A stretch of 32,075 bases of DNA from CAZAYP01 sp964489425 [NCBI: uncultured Verrucomicrobiota bacterium] (GTDB lineage Bacteria; Verrucomicrobiota; Kiritimatiellia; RZYC01). The notes under the pieces are model-generated. The model had not been told where the DNA came from. It saw only the letters and a program-made list of their open reading frames with translations, and did no database searches. Positions 1-12,300 of this stretch are shown here, piece by piece. The position numbers and the translations under genes are program-made. The DNA is taken from contig CAZAYP010000063.1 in the NCBI GenBank assembly GCA_964489425.1, forward strand, positions 1 to 32,075. The letters run 5' to 3'. Numbering within the stretch: the stretch's first letter is position 1; every line of letters begins with the position of its first letter.

Positions 1-36
1 TCTCCGCGCCGCCGCGGTTCACGGAATCAGGACCGG

Positions 37-107
37 AATATTTTCCCGCAGAGACACAAAGACGCAAAGCCGGACCTGGCTTCTTGGCGGCTTGGCGCGA
101 GAATATT
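37..107. repeat. Dispersed imperfect inverted-repeat element (left copy)
   Basis: The left arm AATATTTTCCCGC...GCAAAGCC can fold onto the right arm GGCTTCTTGG...GCGAGAATATT around a short GGACCT centre. The same element, with the same flanking ACCGGAATATTTTCCCGC motif, occurs at 31785 onward in direct orientation. It has no coding capacity. The shape, with palindromic arms and AT-rich tips, resembles a REP/MITE-like intergenic repeat, but no transposase or target-site duplication was identified. Confidence 0.65.
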
Positions 108-310
108 GATGGTTCTTCATAATACCATCCGCGTGATTCGTGAAATTCGTAGTTTCATCTGATCTTTTTTGGATACAGGGAGTTGCAGAATGAATGTCCG
201 TCATCGGCGCGATTACTAGAATCACGACCCGGGAGGGCCGGGCCACTTTACGTGGCGCGGGGCTCCTGTCCCGCGAAATTCCCATGGCCCGGGAGGGCCG
301 GGCCACGTGC

Positions 311-339
311 GGGCACCCACCCATTGACGGTGGGCGCCC
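311..339 (-). terminator. GC-rich stem-loop just after the giant gene's stop
   Basis: GGGCACCCACC at 311-321 pairs with GGTGGGCGCCC at 329-339 (10 of 11 pairs) around a 7-nt loop. It starts 12 bp past the stop codon at 352-354. In the direction of transcription no T-run follows, so this is not a canonical Rho-independent terminator. It may be an RNA-stabilising 3' hairpin or simply part of the repeats here. Confidence 0.35.
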
Positions 340-351
340 GTGGCACTCCTC

Positions 352-3300
352 TTAATTCAAGTCGTAGCTCGGATTTCTGTAATTGCGCGGCGGATACCAG
401 TTATACGGAACCTTGTTGGTCACGCTGCGGATGATGACGCCTTCATCCGCCTTGAGCATGCCGTTGTAATAGTTCTTCCAGGCGCCGTCGAAATACTGCC
501 AGCGCGGAGGCGTGAGGTCGGACCGGTAGAATATCTGCCAGCCGTTCTTCTGGGACGCCTTGTTATAGGTCCAGATCGAATCCGACAACGGCGCAGTGCC
601 ACGCCACCCGCCGAACCCCGCGGCGCGCAGGCTGTTCAACATGTTGGTGTCAATGTGCGCCGGCATGTTGAACGTGGCATACGTATAGGCCCGGTTGGTT
701 GAGCTCGAACCGCCGAGGATGGACACGTTCGGCTGGTAGTTCGTCGGCGGTATCTGGCCGATGAAGAACACCTGGGTCACAATGCCGTTGCCCGGGATGT
801 CAACGATGAACGACTGGTTGTTGGGCAGCGACGCATTGGTAGCCACGGACCCCACGGTCACACCGGCGCCAATGATGCTCCAGCGCCAGCCGTCGTTGGC
901 CAGGTACACCTGCTGCGTGGTAGCCCAGGAGTTGAAGCCCCTGCCCATCCAACTGAGGCGGGTGGCATTGGCCGGTACGCTATCCCACGGCAGATCGCGC
1001 CCAAACACGTACTCAACGGTGTTGAAGTCTGGAATGCCCGGCAGCGAGATCCAGTTGCGGCCTGAATACAGCCGGATCCGTTTACCCACGTAGATTTGCG
1101 AGCTGGCTTTCTTGCGCAAGCCAAGGTTCCAGCGATCCAGATACGTGACCCGGTAGAAGCGCAGGTTGTCGCCCATGGCATTGGGCGTCTCATCCACGAA
1201 CACGGGCACATTGGTGCGACCGAGCAGCGTCCACTGGGTCGAGTTGGTCAGGATGTCGGAGTACGCCGTGCCGTCCTTGTGAATGACGTCATAGGTCTTG
1301 GCCGCGGCCGACCCGGTCCAGTTCAGGCGCAGCTTGGTGGCGCTGTTACGCACGCCCTGGGTCACGGTCAGGAACCCGATCATCACGTTGGTGACCGAAC
1401 TCAGGTCGCCGAGGTTGCCGGCCTCGTCCTTGCCGGCCACGGCAAAGAAGTAGTCCTGTCCACCAATCAGGTTGGTGACCACTACCCGGTTAGTCACGCG
1501 GTTGCCCAGGCCCGGGAATTCCATCACGTCGTAGTAGTTATCGTTGGTGGTCAGCGTGTGATCGCCGAAATTCCAATACACGCGGTACGACTGCCACGGC
1601 GACAGGTTGTCGTGGCCGGGGGGCGTCCACGTCAGGCCCACTTCCGTCTCATCGTCATAGCCCGAAGCCAGCAAGCCAAAGGCCGCCGGGGCATTCGGCC
1701 GGGTGCGGTCGATGCGCAGGTTGACCGGAATGGGCGACCCCACCGCGCGATCATTATTGCGATCCGCGTCGTTGTCCACAGCGAACACATACCCGGTGAG
1801 TATGCCTTGGGCCCCGATGTTCATGACCAGGCTGGTAACGTTATTATCGACATGGACACCGTTGTTGGTGTTGATGGATGCGCCACGGCGCACGGGGGCC
1901 AGCGACGGCGCCATGTAGCGGTACTCGTCCACCCCGCTGTAATCATCCACGGCCGGGCTCCAGGCGAGCACGATGTTGGTTTCGTTCTGCCATATCGTGC
2001 GCTTGGTGACGCGGAAGTCATCCGCGAATATCTGGGACCGGCTCACGGTGGTGCCGGAATCCGTACGCACCACGCGTAGCGTATACGTTCCGGCGAGGTC
2101 AATATCCCACGTGAACATCTCGAAGTTGTTCTCGTCATCCAGCGCGGTATTGGTGATGGCCAGCGATCCCATATCGACCCAGGAACCGCCGTCCGCACGT
2201 TCGACCCGGAGGGTGGTGTCGCCGCTGCCGGTATTGATCGGCTGGGCATAGAGGTACAGGCTGCCCGGATCGGTCACCGGCGGCAACTGGAGCCATGGAT
2301 TATTGAAGGTATTGGTGTGGAAGCCAATCCGGCGCGTACCCGTGACCTTGGGATCGAACGTGGTCTGGGATATGCCGCGCCCGATCCAGGTTCCCGAGGC
2401 CACGTTATTGGTCCACATCGCGGTGGCGGCAACCGAAGCCGAAGGCCAGCCCTGGTTGGTCTCAAAGCTGTCCACAAAGATCGGCGCACCGCCGAAATTG
2501 GTGGGCAGGTAAACCGTGGAAATGACCGGGCCCATGCGGTCATCATCGTAGACGCGCAAGGAACCGACGCGCTGGTTGGCCAGGATGGCCGCATCATTGG
2601 TGCGGTCGTTGTCCGTGTCTGGAGCCCGGATGCTTACCGGAAGGGGTCCGGATACCGTGGCGGCCATCATGGCGGTCACCACGATTTCGCTCATGAACCC
2701 GTTGGTGAATGTCCATACGTTGGTCAGGGGCGCGCCGGCGCCGGCGGGACTGCTCAGCCCCACGCTGTAATTGGCGAAATTATTGGCGATGTGCGAGCCG
2801 ACGCTGAACGACATCACGGTATTGGTGTTGCCGGTAGTGCCGCGGCCAATGCCGCTCAAGGCATCCTGGGCGGCAAATGCGAATTGCAGCCCGCGGGTGC
2901 CGGCCGCAGTCAGGTCCGCATCGGATATGGACCAGACCACGTTGGTGTCCGAACCTTCGCGGCGGGCATGGCCGCGGACATATTCGTCGCTGCGCAGCAC
3001 GTGGTTATTGGTCACCACGGCGAAGCCGGCGTCGATCGTGGCATGGTCGGCGTACTTGTTGATCAGCACGGCGGCCGGCGCGTTGGTGTCCTCGTCGGTG
3101 ACACGCAAGAACCCGAACAAGGTGTTGCTGGCCCATCGCATATCGACTTCGTTGCGGTCGAAGTCAAAGTCCGCAATATTTGCCCGGATGGCGCGGTTGG
3201 TCAGGCCATCCGCGTAAAGTGCGCTAACCCCCTCGAAGCTGAACAAGTTATTATCGGTGAACTCCCAGCGGCTGGTCGAACTGGCGATCTGAGAGTCGGC

Positions 3301-6300
3301 GGAGCTCTTGGCTGCCACATAATAGCTCAGGTTGTTGGTGGCGATCCCGTCGATATTGACGTGGGTCCGGTATTGCGCAGAGCCTGAATTGGCGCGCCGC
3401 AATCCGCTGGTGGGATCGTACATGTTGAAGGTGAAGGCCAACGGACTGCCCGCGCCCAAGGTCCGCAGCACGGAATCATTAACCTCGAAGTAGCGGATGG
3501 GCTCAGCCTTAAACGTGAGATTATCGATGCGGATGCTGCCGGTCGCGGTGCCGCCGCCCAGGGTGATGCGGATATTGACCACCGGGCTGTTGTTAAGCAC
3601 CGTGGCGGAACTGAAGTCCACAGTTTTCAGGGTCCAGGTGCCATCCACCGGGTTCCAGCCGGTCTCGATATCCGTGAAGTCGAGGCCATTCACGGAATAG
3701 GCGATGTCGTTGTCCGTATACCCCAAGTTCGAACGGCGCGCAGCCATGCTCATTTGCAGGTTCTTGAAGCCCTGCATGCTGATCGTGAACTGGATATACC
3801 GACCATTGTTGGTCCAGTTGGCGATCGTGAGATCATTGCCGGCCGCGTCACCAGAATAAGCGTTAATAGTAGATCCAGCAGCGGAGGAAACCCCTTCATA
3901 CAGGTTGCTGAGCATGTTGCCGGTGCCATAGCTGGGCAGGCCGTCGGTGTTGAAATTCCAGCACGCCAGCGCCTGGGTGACCGCCAGCGAGGGAATATCC
4001 GTGGCGTTAGCCGCCATGGTAACGTAATTCGGCCCGACCAACGGAGGATCCACGTCATCATCCGTAATGAACACGCTGAGATCGAGCGCGTAGGCGGAGT
4101 AATCCCCGCTGCGGTCATAGTCGGCATCGCACACGTACACCATGGCGCTGCACACGCCAAGGTTGATGGCCTCGCCCGTGTAGTTGGTCACCCACAGGGT
4201 GTTGGTCACCCAGTCCCGATAGCCGTTGGGATACGAGGCAGCGAACTGGTTGGATACCAGCACCTCCCCGAGCTCGTTGAACAGCATGAAATAGGGCGCG
4301 CTGCCATAGGCGCTGTTGCTGGCCAGCAACCCGGCGCCGATGTCACGCACAATATTGGTGATCCAGAACCCATCACCGATCTCACCGTCCGTGACCGCAG
4401 CCACAGTCCACTCCAGGCCGCCGGCGCTGGTGATGTCGAAATGGAAGTTGGTTATGTTCATGTCCGTGGTATTAGGCACAATCTGCCAATTCCGACTATC
4501 ACTGATCGAACTCAACAAGGCAGAGCCCGACCCGCTGACCGTGCCGGTATAGATCACGTTGACCGATCCGGCATTCGGAATGCCCACAGCCGACAATCCA
4601 TTGGTCAAGCCACGATATATGCACGAAACGGTATTGCTTGCCCCCAGCGGGTCATACAGCCAGACATTGGTATCGCTGGCACAGTTCACGGCGTACACAA
4701 ACCGCACATTGGCCGAATCATTGCTGGGCGCCAGAACACCGTCATACTGGTACACGGTCACCTGGTCACCGCCAGTGTTGAGGTCCTGCAGGTTCAGCTC
4801 AAATACCTGGCCGATGTCGGCATTGCCCACTGCAATCCACTTGTTGGTATGGAACTCGGACAGACGGTGCCAAGTGTCGTTAGTTGTAGACCATCCGCAA
4901 TCCGTGAAGTGGATGATCGTGCCCTCGGGGAACGGGCTCAGCACCACGAACGAGAACCGCTCCGCCATAGATTGAGGACCGCCGTTGATGCCGACGATGG
5001 CGATGCCACCGGCCATGATGTTGGAGCTGCCATAGGCGCCCATGGCATTGACCGTGAACTGGCCGAACTCGGGCGGTTCCGTGTCATTATCCTGCACGTA
5101 GAACTGCAGGTTGGAGTTGATTGTCAAACCGCGATAGTAAGGCACGGCATCCGCGCCATTGACCGCGGCGATTGAGCCACCGGAATTGGTGTTGTTGTTC
5201 TCGGCGCTCAGCGTCATGTAGAACAGGTCGCTATAGGTGGCGTTGGTGATGTTGAACGCGCCGTGCACGTAGGTGGTCACCACGTTGGCGCCGCTGACCC
5301 CTATAAAGTTGGTGAAATAGTCGTCATAGCCGATTTCGGCGCTGGCCCCGCTGCCACTCTTGAGCACGGGATCCCAGTTGGGCTGCACCCGGCCCTGGCG
5401 CGAGTCGAAGTTCCAGGTGCCGTTGGCATTGGTCAGGAACACGCCGTAGTCGCTGCTCCACTGCACCGCGAAGTCCAGCGGCCGCGACGCATTGACCAGG
5501 TCCTTGTCCGTCACCGTGATGTTGTTGGTATTGCCCTGCGGATTGTTGGCCGCGAGGTAATTGGTGCCCACGTAGAGCAGTTTGGGCGTCGGCCCCTTGG
5601 CCATGTTGGCGCCCTGGGCCACGCCGTCCTTGCGCACCACCTCGAACCAGTTGGTGCCCACGCGGATTTCATCCATGTACACGTCGCCCACCTGCACGCC
5701 GGCGCCGGCGCCGATGGCGAAGCGGAGGCCATCCAGGCTGGTGATGTGACCCACGGTCTGGGTGGTGGTCACCTGCCAGTATCCGCGCGGTTCCTCGGCG
5801 ATATGCTCGGTGGTGCTCTTGTAGGATGTGGCGCTCAACTCGCGGGTGGCGAAATCGAACATGGCGACGATCACGTAATCGTTGCCGGTACCCTGGGACA
5901 AGGTCACGGTAGAAGACTTGTTATGCGTGCTGCTGTCGATGCCCAGCTTATCGTCGGCGTACACCTTGCCGACAAAGGCTTTTTCGGTGCCGGTTTGGAG
6001 CAACGACACCCCAGCGTAGGTGTTGCCGCCGGTGAACTCAGTGTTCTGCATCCAGGAGAAATACACCCGGCCAGCGGTGAACGTGCGGTTGAACGTCCGG
6101 GCCGCGGTCATATCGCGGTCGTTGACGTCGCCCAACATGACGATCTTGTTGAACACCGGGTTGAAGTAGCACGACTTCTCGATGTTGAACGAGCCGGCGC
6201 TGTAGTTGACATAGGCATCGCCGCCCAGGGTCCAGGTATCCGACCACCCGGCGCCGCCGCTGCATCCGCCGATGGTCGTGGCGTCCGTGCCGTTGAAGCT

Positions 6301-9300
6301 GTCGTAGATCACGGCCGAGGACGAGGTGTCGTCGATAACCACCAGGCGGCCGACCAACTGGTTGGTCCGCCACGAACGGTCAGTGGACGACTCGTAGTCA
6401 GCGTCCGGGATGTCCACCACGATGCGGTTGGTGCGGGCCGTGGTCAGATCACCGAGCTGGCCCACCGTGATGGAGGTCCATTTCCACACGCTGGTAGCGG
6501 TGGCGGTCAGGGTGCTGGCGTAGGCCGTGCTTTCGTCACTGACGTACTGCGCCACGTTGTCCACGAACACGCTGCCAATGCTCACGTTCATCTGCGAGGC
6601 CGCATCCGTGGTGCCGCGCGAGAGACCGCTGCCCGCGTCATAGGCGCTGATGACAAAGCGCAGCGGATTGGCGCCATCGACGGCTTCCAACTGGCTCTTG
6701 TTCACCGTGTAGATGGCGTTGGTGGTGCCGGCGCCGGACGTGGCCTCGATGTAGGAAGATCCGAGCTGCACAGCCAGGGGCGCGGCATTGGCATTCGAGG
6801 CGATCATCGGGGCCACGGTATCATCGTCCACCACTGTGAATACCATCTGGCCGCCGGAGCCGCCGGCCGTGGACAGGGTCACGTCGTCGAGGTAGAAATC
6901 ACAGCCATTGTAAGCGCGGAACTCGCAGGTGAAGCTGGCCGTGCCGGCGGAGGGCGTGTTGGTTAATTGAACATAGGTCCAGTCACAGATCGTGTCGTGG
7001 TAGGTGCCGGGCTGCAGGGTGCTGCCCGTGCCGGCGCCGGTGTCCCACGACATCCACCGCCGGAACCCGTTGCCGGTATCGTTGGTAAGCTTGTACCAAT
7101 AGGATATCGTGTATGGCGTGCTGCCATCCGCCGCCGGGCTGATGGCAATAGTCTGCGCCAGGGCGCGGGTGTCGGTGGCGTTACAAAAGACGGAATAAGT
7201 CCCGCCGTGCTTGTCGCTGCTGACCACCGAGTAGTCGGCCTCGAACGTGGTCCACGAGGCGCTGGAGCCGGTCTCGAAGCCAGGGTTGGCCGCCAGGTTG
7301 GCGCCGCCGCCGCCGGAACCGCCATACGACGTGGAGTTGACCGTGTCATAGCCGTTGGAGTTAATGGCGCTCCAGCGCGAGGTGTAGGAACCCAGCACAG
7401 CCGGGAAGTAGCCTGCCCAAGTGGTGTTGGAGGCCAGCACCGAGCGGCCACCCTGGCGGATAAAGCTGTCGAACACCTTATCCTGCAGGATCTCCGTGCC
7501 CGCGGAGTTGATCAGGTCGAAGTTGGGCTTGTAGAACGGTGCCGCGACATTCGTGATTTCAATGCCGGCAATATCGTACAGGTCCAGCACCACGCTGAAC
7601 GTGCCGCCGGTCACGGCCGCGTCCGTCACGTTGGCGCCGCCATTGATCACATAGTTGGTGGCCGTGGGCGTGGTCACCACGATGTTCATCAACCCGGCCC
7701 AGGTCGTGGCCACGCGCACTTCATCATAGTAAATGCGACCCGGCGTGTTGACGCCGTCGTTGCAGCCGGCCTGCAGCATGATGCCGTTCAGGGAAGTGAT
7801 CCCGCCGACGTTCAGGTTGGTGGCGTCCCATGAACCCGGCTCCACGGTCGGCACCGTATCGGTGCCAATCTTGTAGGCGTTGACGTGCGCGTCATCCGTG
7901 CTGTAATCGTAGCGCATGATGACGATGTAGTCGTTGCCCGAGCCTGCGGTCAGCGCCTTGGTGCCGGTGGTCAGACCCACGCCGAGGATGCCGTCGCCGC
8001 CATAGCACTCACCGAAGAAGATCTTCTCGGTCGTGCCGTCCATGAGGGACGCGCCCGCCCACTTCTGCGCGCCGGCCCACTCGTAGTTCATTATATAGGC
8101 GGCAAAAATCTTGCCCGAGGTAACCGCCGGGAACGCGCGCATGATCTTGTTCGTATTGCCGGCCCCCGGCCGGGTCACCACCTTGTTGGCGGCGTTGCCC
8201 GGGTAATTGGCCTGGGTGGCAAAACTGCCGGCCGTATTGGTGAACTGGTCGAGGAGCCCGGTCCATCCACTGCTCCACCCCTTGCCGCTGTTGGTGGCGC
8301 CCTGGGCCAGGGTGGTGTTGTTGGTGTAGGCAAACACTTCCACAATCTCGTTGGTCAGGTACGACTCGGTGGTGACGTCATCCGCGACGCCCGGCGAATA
8401 GTAATTTCCGCTGACCGAGTAGAACTTGTAATAGTTGGCCGAACCCGCGGGCACGATATGTTCCAGCGCGGTGCCGGTGCCTTTGTAGAGCACCACGGCG
8501 CCGGCAATGTTGTTGCCCACGCTGTACGCGCAGCCGTTGGTCGGATCCGTGCTGATGGCACTGCCCTTGTGCAGGACCATCACCGTGGCATAGGACCCGT
8601 GCGGCGTCCAGGCCAGGTCAATCAACTCGTTGCCATCCGCCGTGGCCGTGCCGGCCGTGGGGTCACTGATGGGGTTCAACGTCAGGGTCACCGCGATGGT
8701 CGCCGGGCTGTTGGACGCATTGGCATCCGTCAGGGTGATGGTGCCATTATACACGCCGGTCGCCAGGCCCGTGGTGATAAAGTCCACGGTGTGCTGCTGG
8801 CTTTGCCTGTTGGTGAAGCTGCCGGAAACCGGGCTGATGGTCATCCAGGCCGCGTTGGTGGTAACCACGTAGTTCAGGGTGCCGATACCGATGTTGGTCA
8901 CGCCGAACCCCTGGTTGGCCGGATCGCCGCCCACGGAGGCCGAGGCCGCGATCGTCGCCGGCAGCCGGTACACCCACGGCCATTCGCCGGAACCGGAAAT
9001 ATCGAAGGTGAACGGATTTTCGCCCGCCACATTGTTCGTGATGTACACCGTGGCCGAGCGCAACCCCACGCCCGAGGGATCAAACTTGATCTTGAAGATG
9101 CTGGAACCACCCGGGCTGACCGTCAGGCTGGGCTGGGTGACAATGCTGAAGTCCGCCGCATGGGTCCCGCCAATGGTCAGGTTCTGCAGGTTCAACGTGC
9201 CCACGCCGTCGTCCTGGACGGTGAACACGTTGGTCAGGGCGCCGTCGCTCACCGCAATGCCGCGGAACGCCGTGCCCTTGTCGCTGGAAGGCGGCGTCTC

Positions 9301-12300
9301 GCCGCTGACGATAAACTCATCGTTGGTGCCTTTCACCGCAATGCCCGCAGGGCCGCCCACGGTCGTGATGGTCTGGGTGGCCGAATTGGGGCTGGTACAG
9401 GCCGCGCCGGAACGGATGCGGTAATAATACGTAAAGTTGTCAGTCAACCCGTTCACCGTGTAGCTGGTGCCGGTCACCATCAGGTTCTCAAACCCGGTCA
9501 GGAACGTGCCGCCCGAGCCGCCGCCGGCCACCACGCCGGAGATCTGCACGTCGTCCAGACGGAACACGCCGGTGCCGGTAGTGGCCCGCGACCCGTTGTT
9601 CCAACCCAGGATCTTGATGATTATGGGCGCGGTCTTGTCCGCCACGCCGGTCACCGCCAGGATGTTGGTCAGCAACAGTGAATCCGGGGCATCAATGGTG
9701 TTGGTCCATGCGGCATTATTGATATCCACCGAAAACGCCGACGGCCCCGCGGCGGTGGCATAGGCCTTGTAGGTGATGCCGGTTATCGTGATGCGGTTGC
9801 CGCCAATCGGATAGATGGTGAACACAAAATACTTCGCGCCACCCCAGGTCGTGCCGCCCCAGCCAGTGGATTCCTCAATGTAGGGCTCGTTGGGGAAATA
9901 CGTGCCGGTAGTGATATTGCTCTCAATCGCCCCGGACGAGACGGTAAACATCGAGGCGGTAAGCACGCCGCCCACATACGTCGGCAGGAGCGCATCGCTG
10001 GCCGGGAACCCGTACTGGACAAGATTGGTCTGCGTGCCCGACCCGCTCACGAACGTGTTGCTGATGGCCATGTCCAGCCAGTAGTTGGTCGCGCCCGCCG
10101 CCGCGGTCCAGTTAATGGTAATGCTGCTGGCGTTGGTGGGGTTGACGTAGATGGCCGTTGGCGCAGCCACCGCGGTGGTGGTGTCGTCGTCAGTCAAGCC
10201 CGTGGAATAGCGCGCTCCATTGTAGGACCAGCACTTGTAATAGTAACGCTGGCACCCGAGCAAACTGGTGTGGTTGACCGGCGAAACGCCGCCCTTGTAC
10301 AGGATCGTGCCGCCCACAAAGGGATCGCCCACGTTGCCGGCCGCGCCGGACGGATCCGTGAACACGCCGGTCGCGTTGTACACGATGATGACGTTGTCGG
10401 AGGCCGCGTTGCGGGTGAACGTCAGGTTGATCTGCGCCGCGCTGGCCACGGTGGCGGCAAACGCCGCCGGCGGATTAACCGGCGGCAGCAGGCTGTACAC
10501 CTTCATCACCGGCCGGTGGGTCACGTTGGGCGTCTCGGTATAGGCCCACAGCGCGGGGAACTGGTGCTCGGCGCACAGGCGCGTGTCAAAGATCATGCCG
10601 TCCGCATACGTCGTGCCGTTGAAGGAATAAGAAACATGATTGGCTTCCAGCACCGCGTTAGGCAGCACCACGTCGTACGGCCGGTTGAGAATCACGTTCG
10701 TATTGGTCCGTCCCAGGGCATCCTTGGGGATGTGGGCGTCCTTCACAATCTGGGTCAGCACCTGCATGCACAACTCGGTGCGGTTGGAGAGGTTCAGGTC
10801 GCCGGCAATGGCCATGTAGTCGCCCGCCGGGAACGCCGCCGCAGCCACCGCGCTGGTCAGGGACTGGGCCGACGCCCAGCGGCTGGTGGTGTATTCGTCC
10901 GAGGCGCGGAAATGCACGCTGATCATCTGCAGGTCTTCGGCGCCCGGCAAATCGATTTCGCTGTGCATGGTCTGCCGGTAGCCCACGTTGTCTTCCCACG
11001 CGTTGGAGACCGTGATGCCCCAGCGGCTGATGATGCCGTTGGGCAATTCATTGGGGTCGGCGTTGGTGACCACATAGTAGGAGAAGTCGGCACCAAAATT
11101 CTCGGTCACAAATGCCCGGTAGCTGGTGTTGGAACGGATGTTCCATTCCTGGATGGCCACCACGTCGGGCCGCAGCAAGCGCAACTGGCTCTCGCTCTCG
11201 GGCGGGTAGGCGTAGGCCGATTTCCACTTGCTCGTGCCGCCGGACAGGTTGGCCGCCATGATGGAAATCGAGTTGTCGTCCCGGATAAACAGGGTCGAGT
11301 TGTCCGGGCCGCCGACCCGCGCCCCGCGCGGCTGGGTTAGCCAGAACCGGCCCAGTTCCGGGCCTTCCGCGTCGGAATCGTCCGTGAAGGTCACGTACAG
11401 GTTGCTGACCGTGGCGCCTCCATTAAATACAATCGTGGTGGCCGAGAGGGTGTAATCCGTACCCAGCACGGCCGAGCCGGCGCAGAAGACCGACACCGTG
11501 GCCCCGGCGGCCGCCGAAATCTTCACCGGGATGGCCACCACGCTGCCGTCCTCGGACGCCACAGTCTCGTTGGTGCCAAAATACATCACCGTATAGACCA
11601 ATCCGGTGGCCGTGATCTTGATGTTATCCACCCAGTACCGGTCAAACGTGTTGTCCAGCCCGGCGGCTTCATCATAGCGGATCCGCATCCGGACCTGGCG
11701 CTCGGTGTTGGGGATAGCCACCGTGAAGGGATTGGCGTTGGTCGTGCGGGCAAGATCAATCGCCCCAAACCCAAGGTCAAAACCGCTGTTACCATCCACC
11801 AGCTTGTGCGAAACCGTCCAGTTGGCCCCATTGTCGTAGGACAAATCCAAATACAGGTCGTCGTCGCTGTCCGCGCCGTTGCAGGCGTAGCCAACCGAAA
11901 GCGTGGCATTGGACATGCCGGTCAGGTCCACGTTGTCAAACACGGCCGCGGGATCCGTGCCGCCGCCGCTGGACCCGGTGAACTTGAGCGCATAGACGCC
12001 CGTGGCGTTGGTCGTGTTGTCCAGGCACACGTAGTCGATGCCGGCCGAACCCTTGTAGTACCAAGTGTCGTTGGTCGTGCCATCAAAACTCATGAACCGA
12101 ATCGTCGGGTTGATCACCGGCGGCGCCACGCCGCCAATGGTGGTGACCGTGCCGGTCAGCGACTCGCCGCTGGAGCAGGACACGCCCTGGGCCTGTACAC
12201 GGTAGTAGTAGGTTACGCCCGAGGTCAGCCCGGTCACCGACAAACTCGTGGTCGCCCCCGCGATCCGGTTGGTGTAGTGGGTGATCATGTCGCCGGCGCC

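Larger units (their letters stand above)
1..351. repeat. Non-coding 3' flank of the giant gene, with dispersed repeats
   Basis: This stretch downstream of the giant gene's stop holds no convincing gene. Positions 1-26 match 31753-31778 at 24 of 26 bases. Positions 37-107 form an imperfect inverted repeat (AATATT...GAATATT ends, CAAAGCC/GGCTT inner arms) homologous to the tandem repeats at the right end of the window. A 19-bp GC-rich word (CCCGGGAGGGCCGGGCCAC) occurs at 228-246 and again at 288-306, exactly 60 bp apart. The short frames here change frame across repeats and lack family signatures, so I treat them as chance ORFs. Confidence 0.7.
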
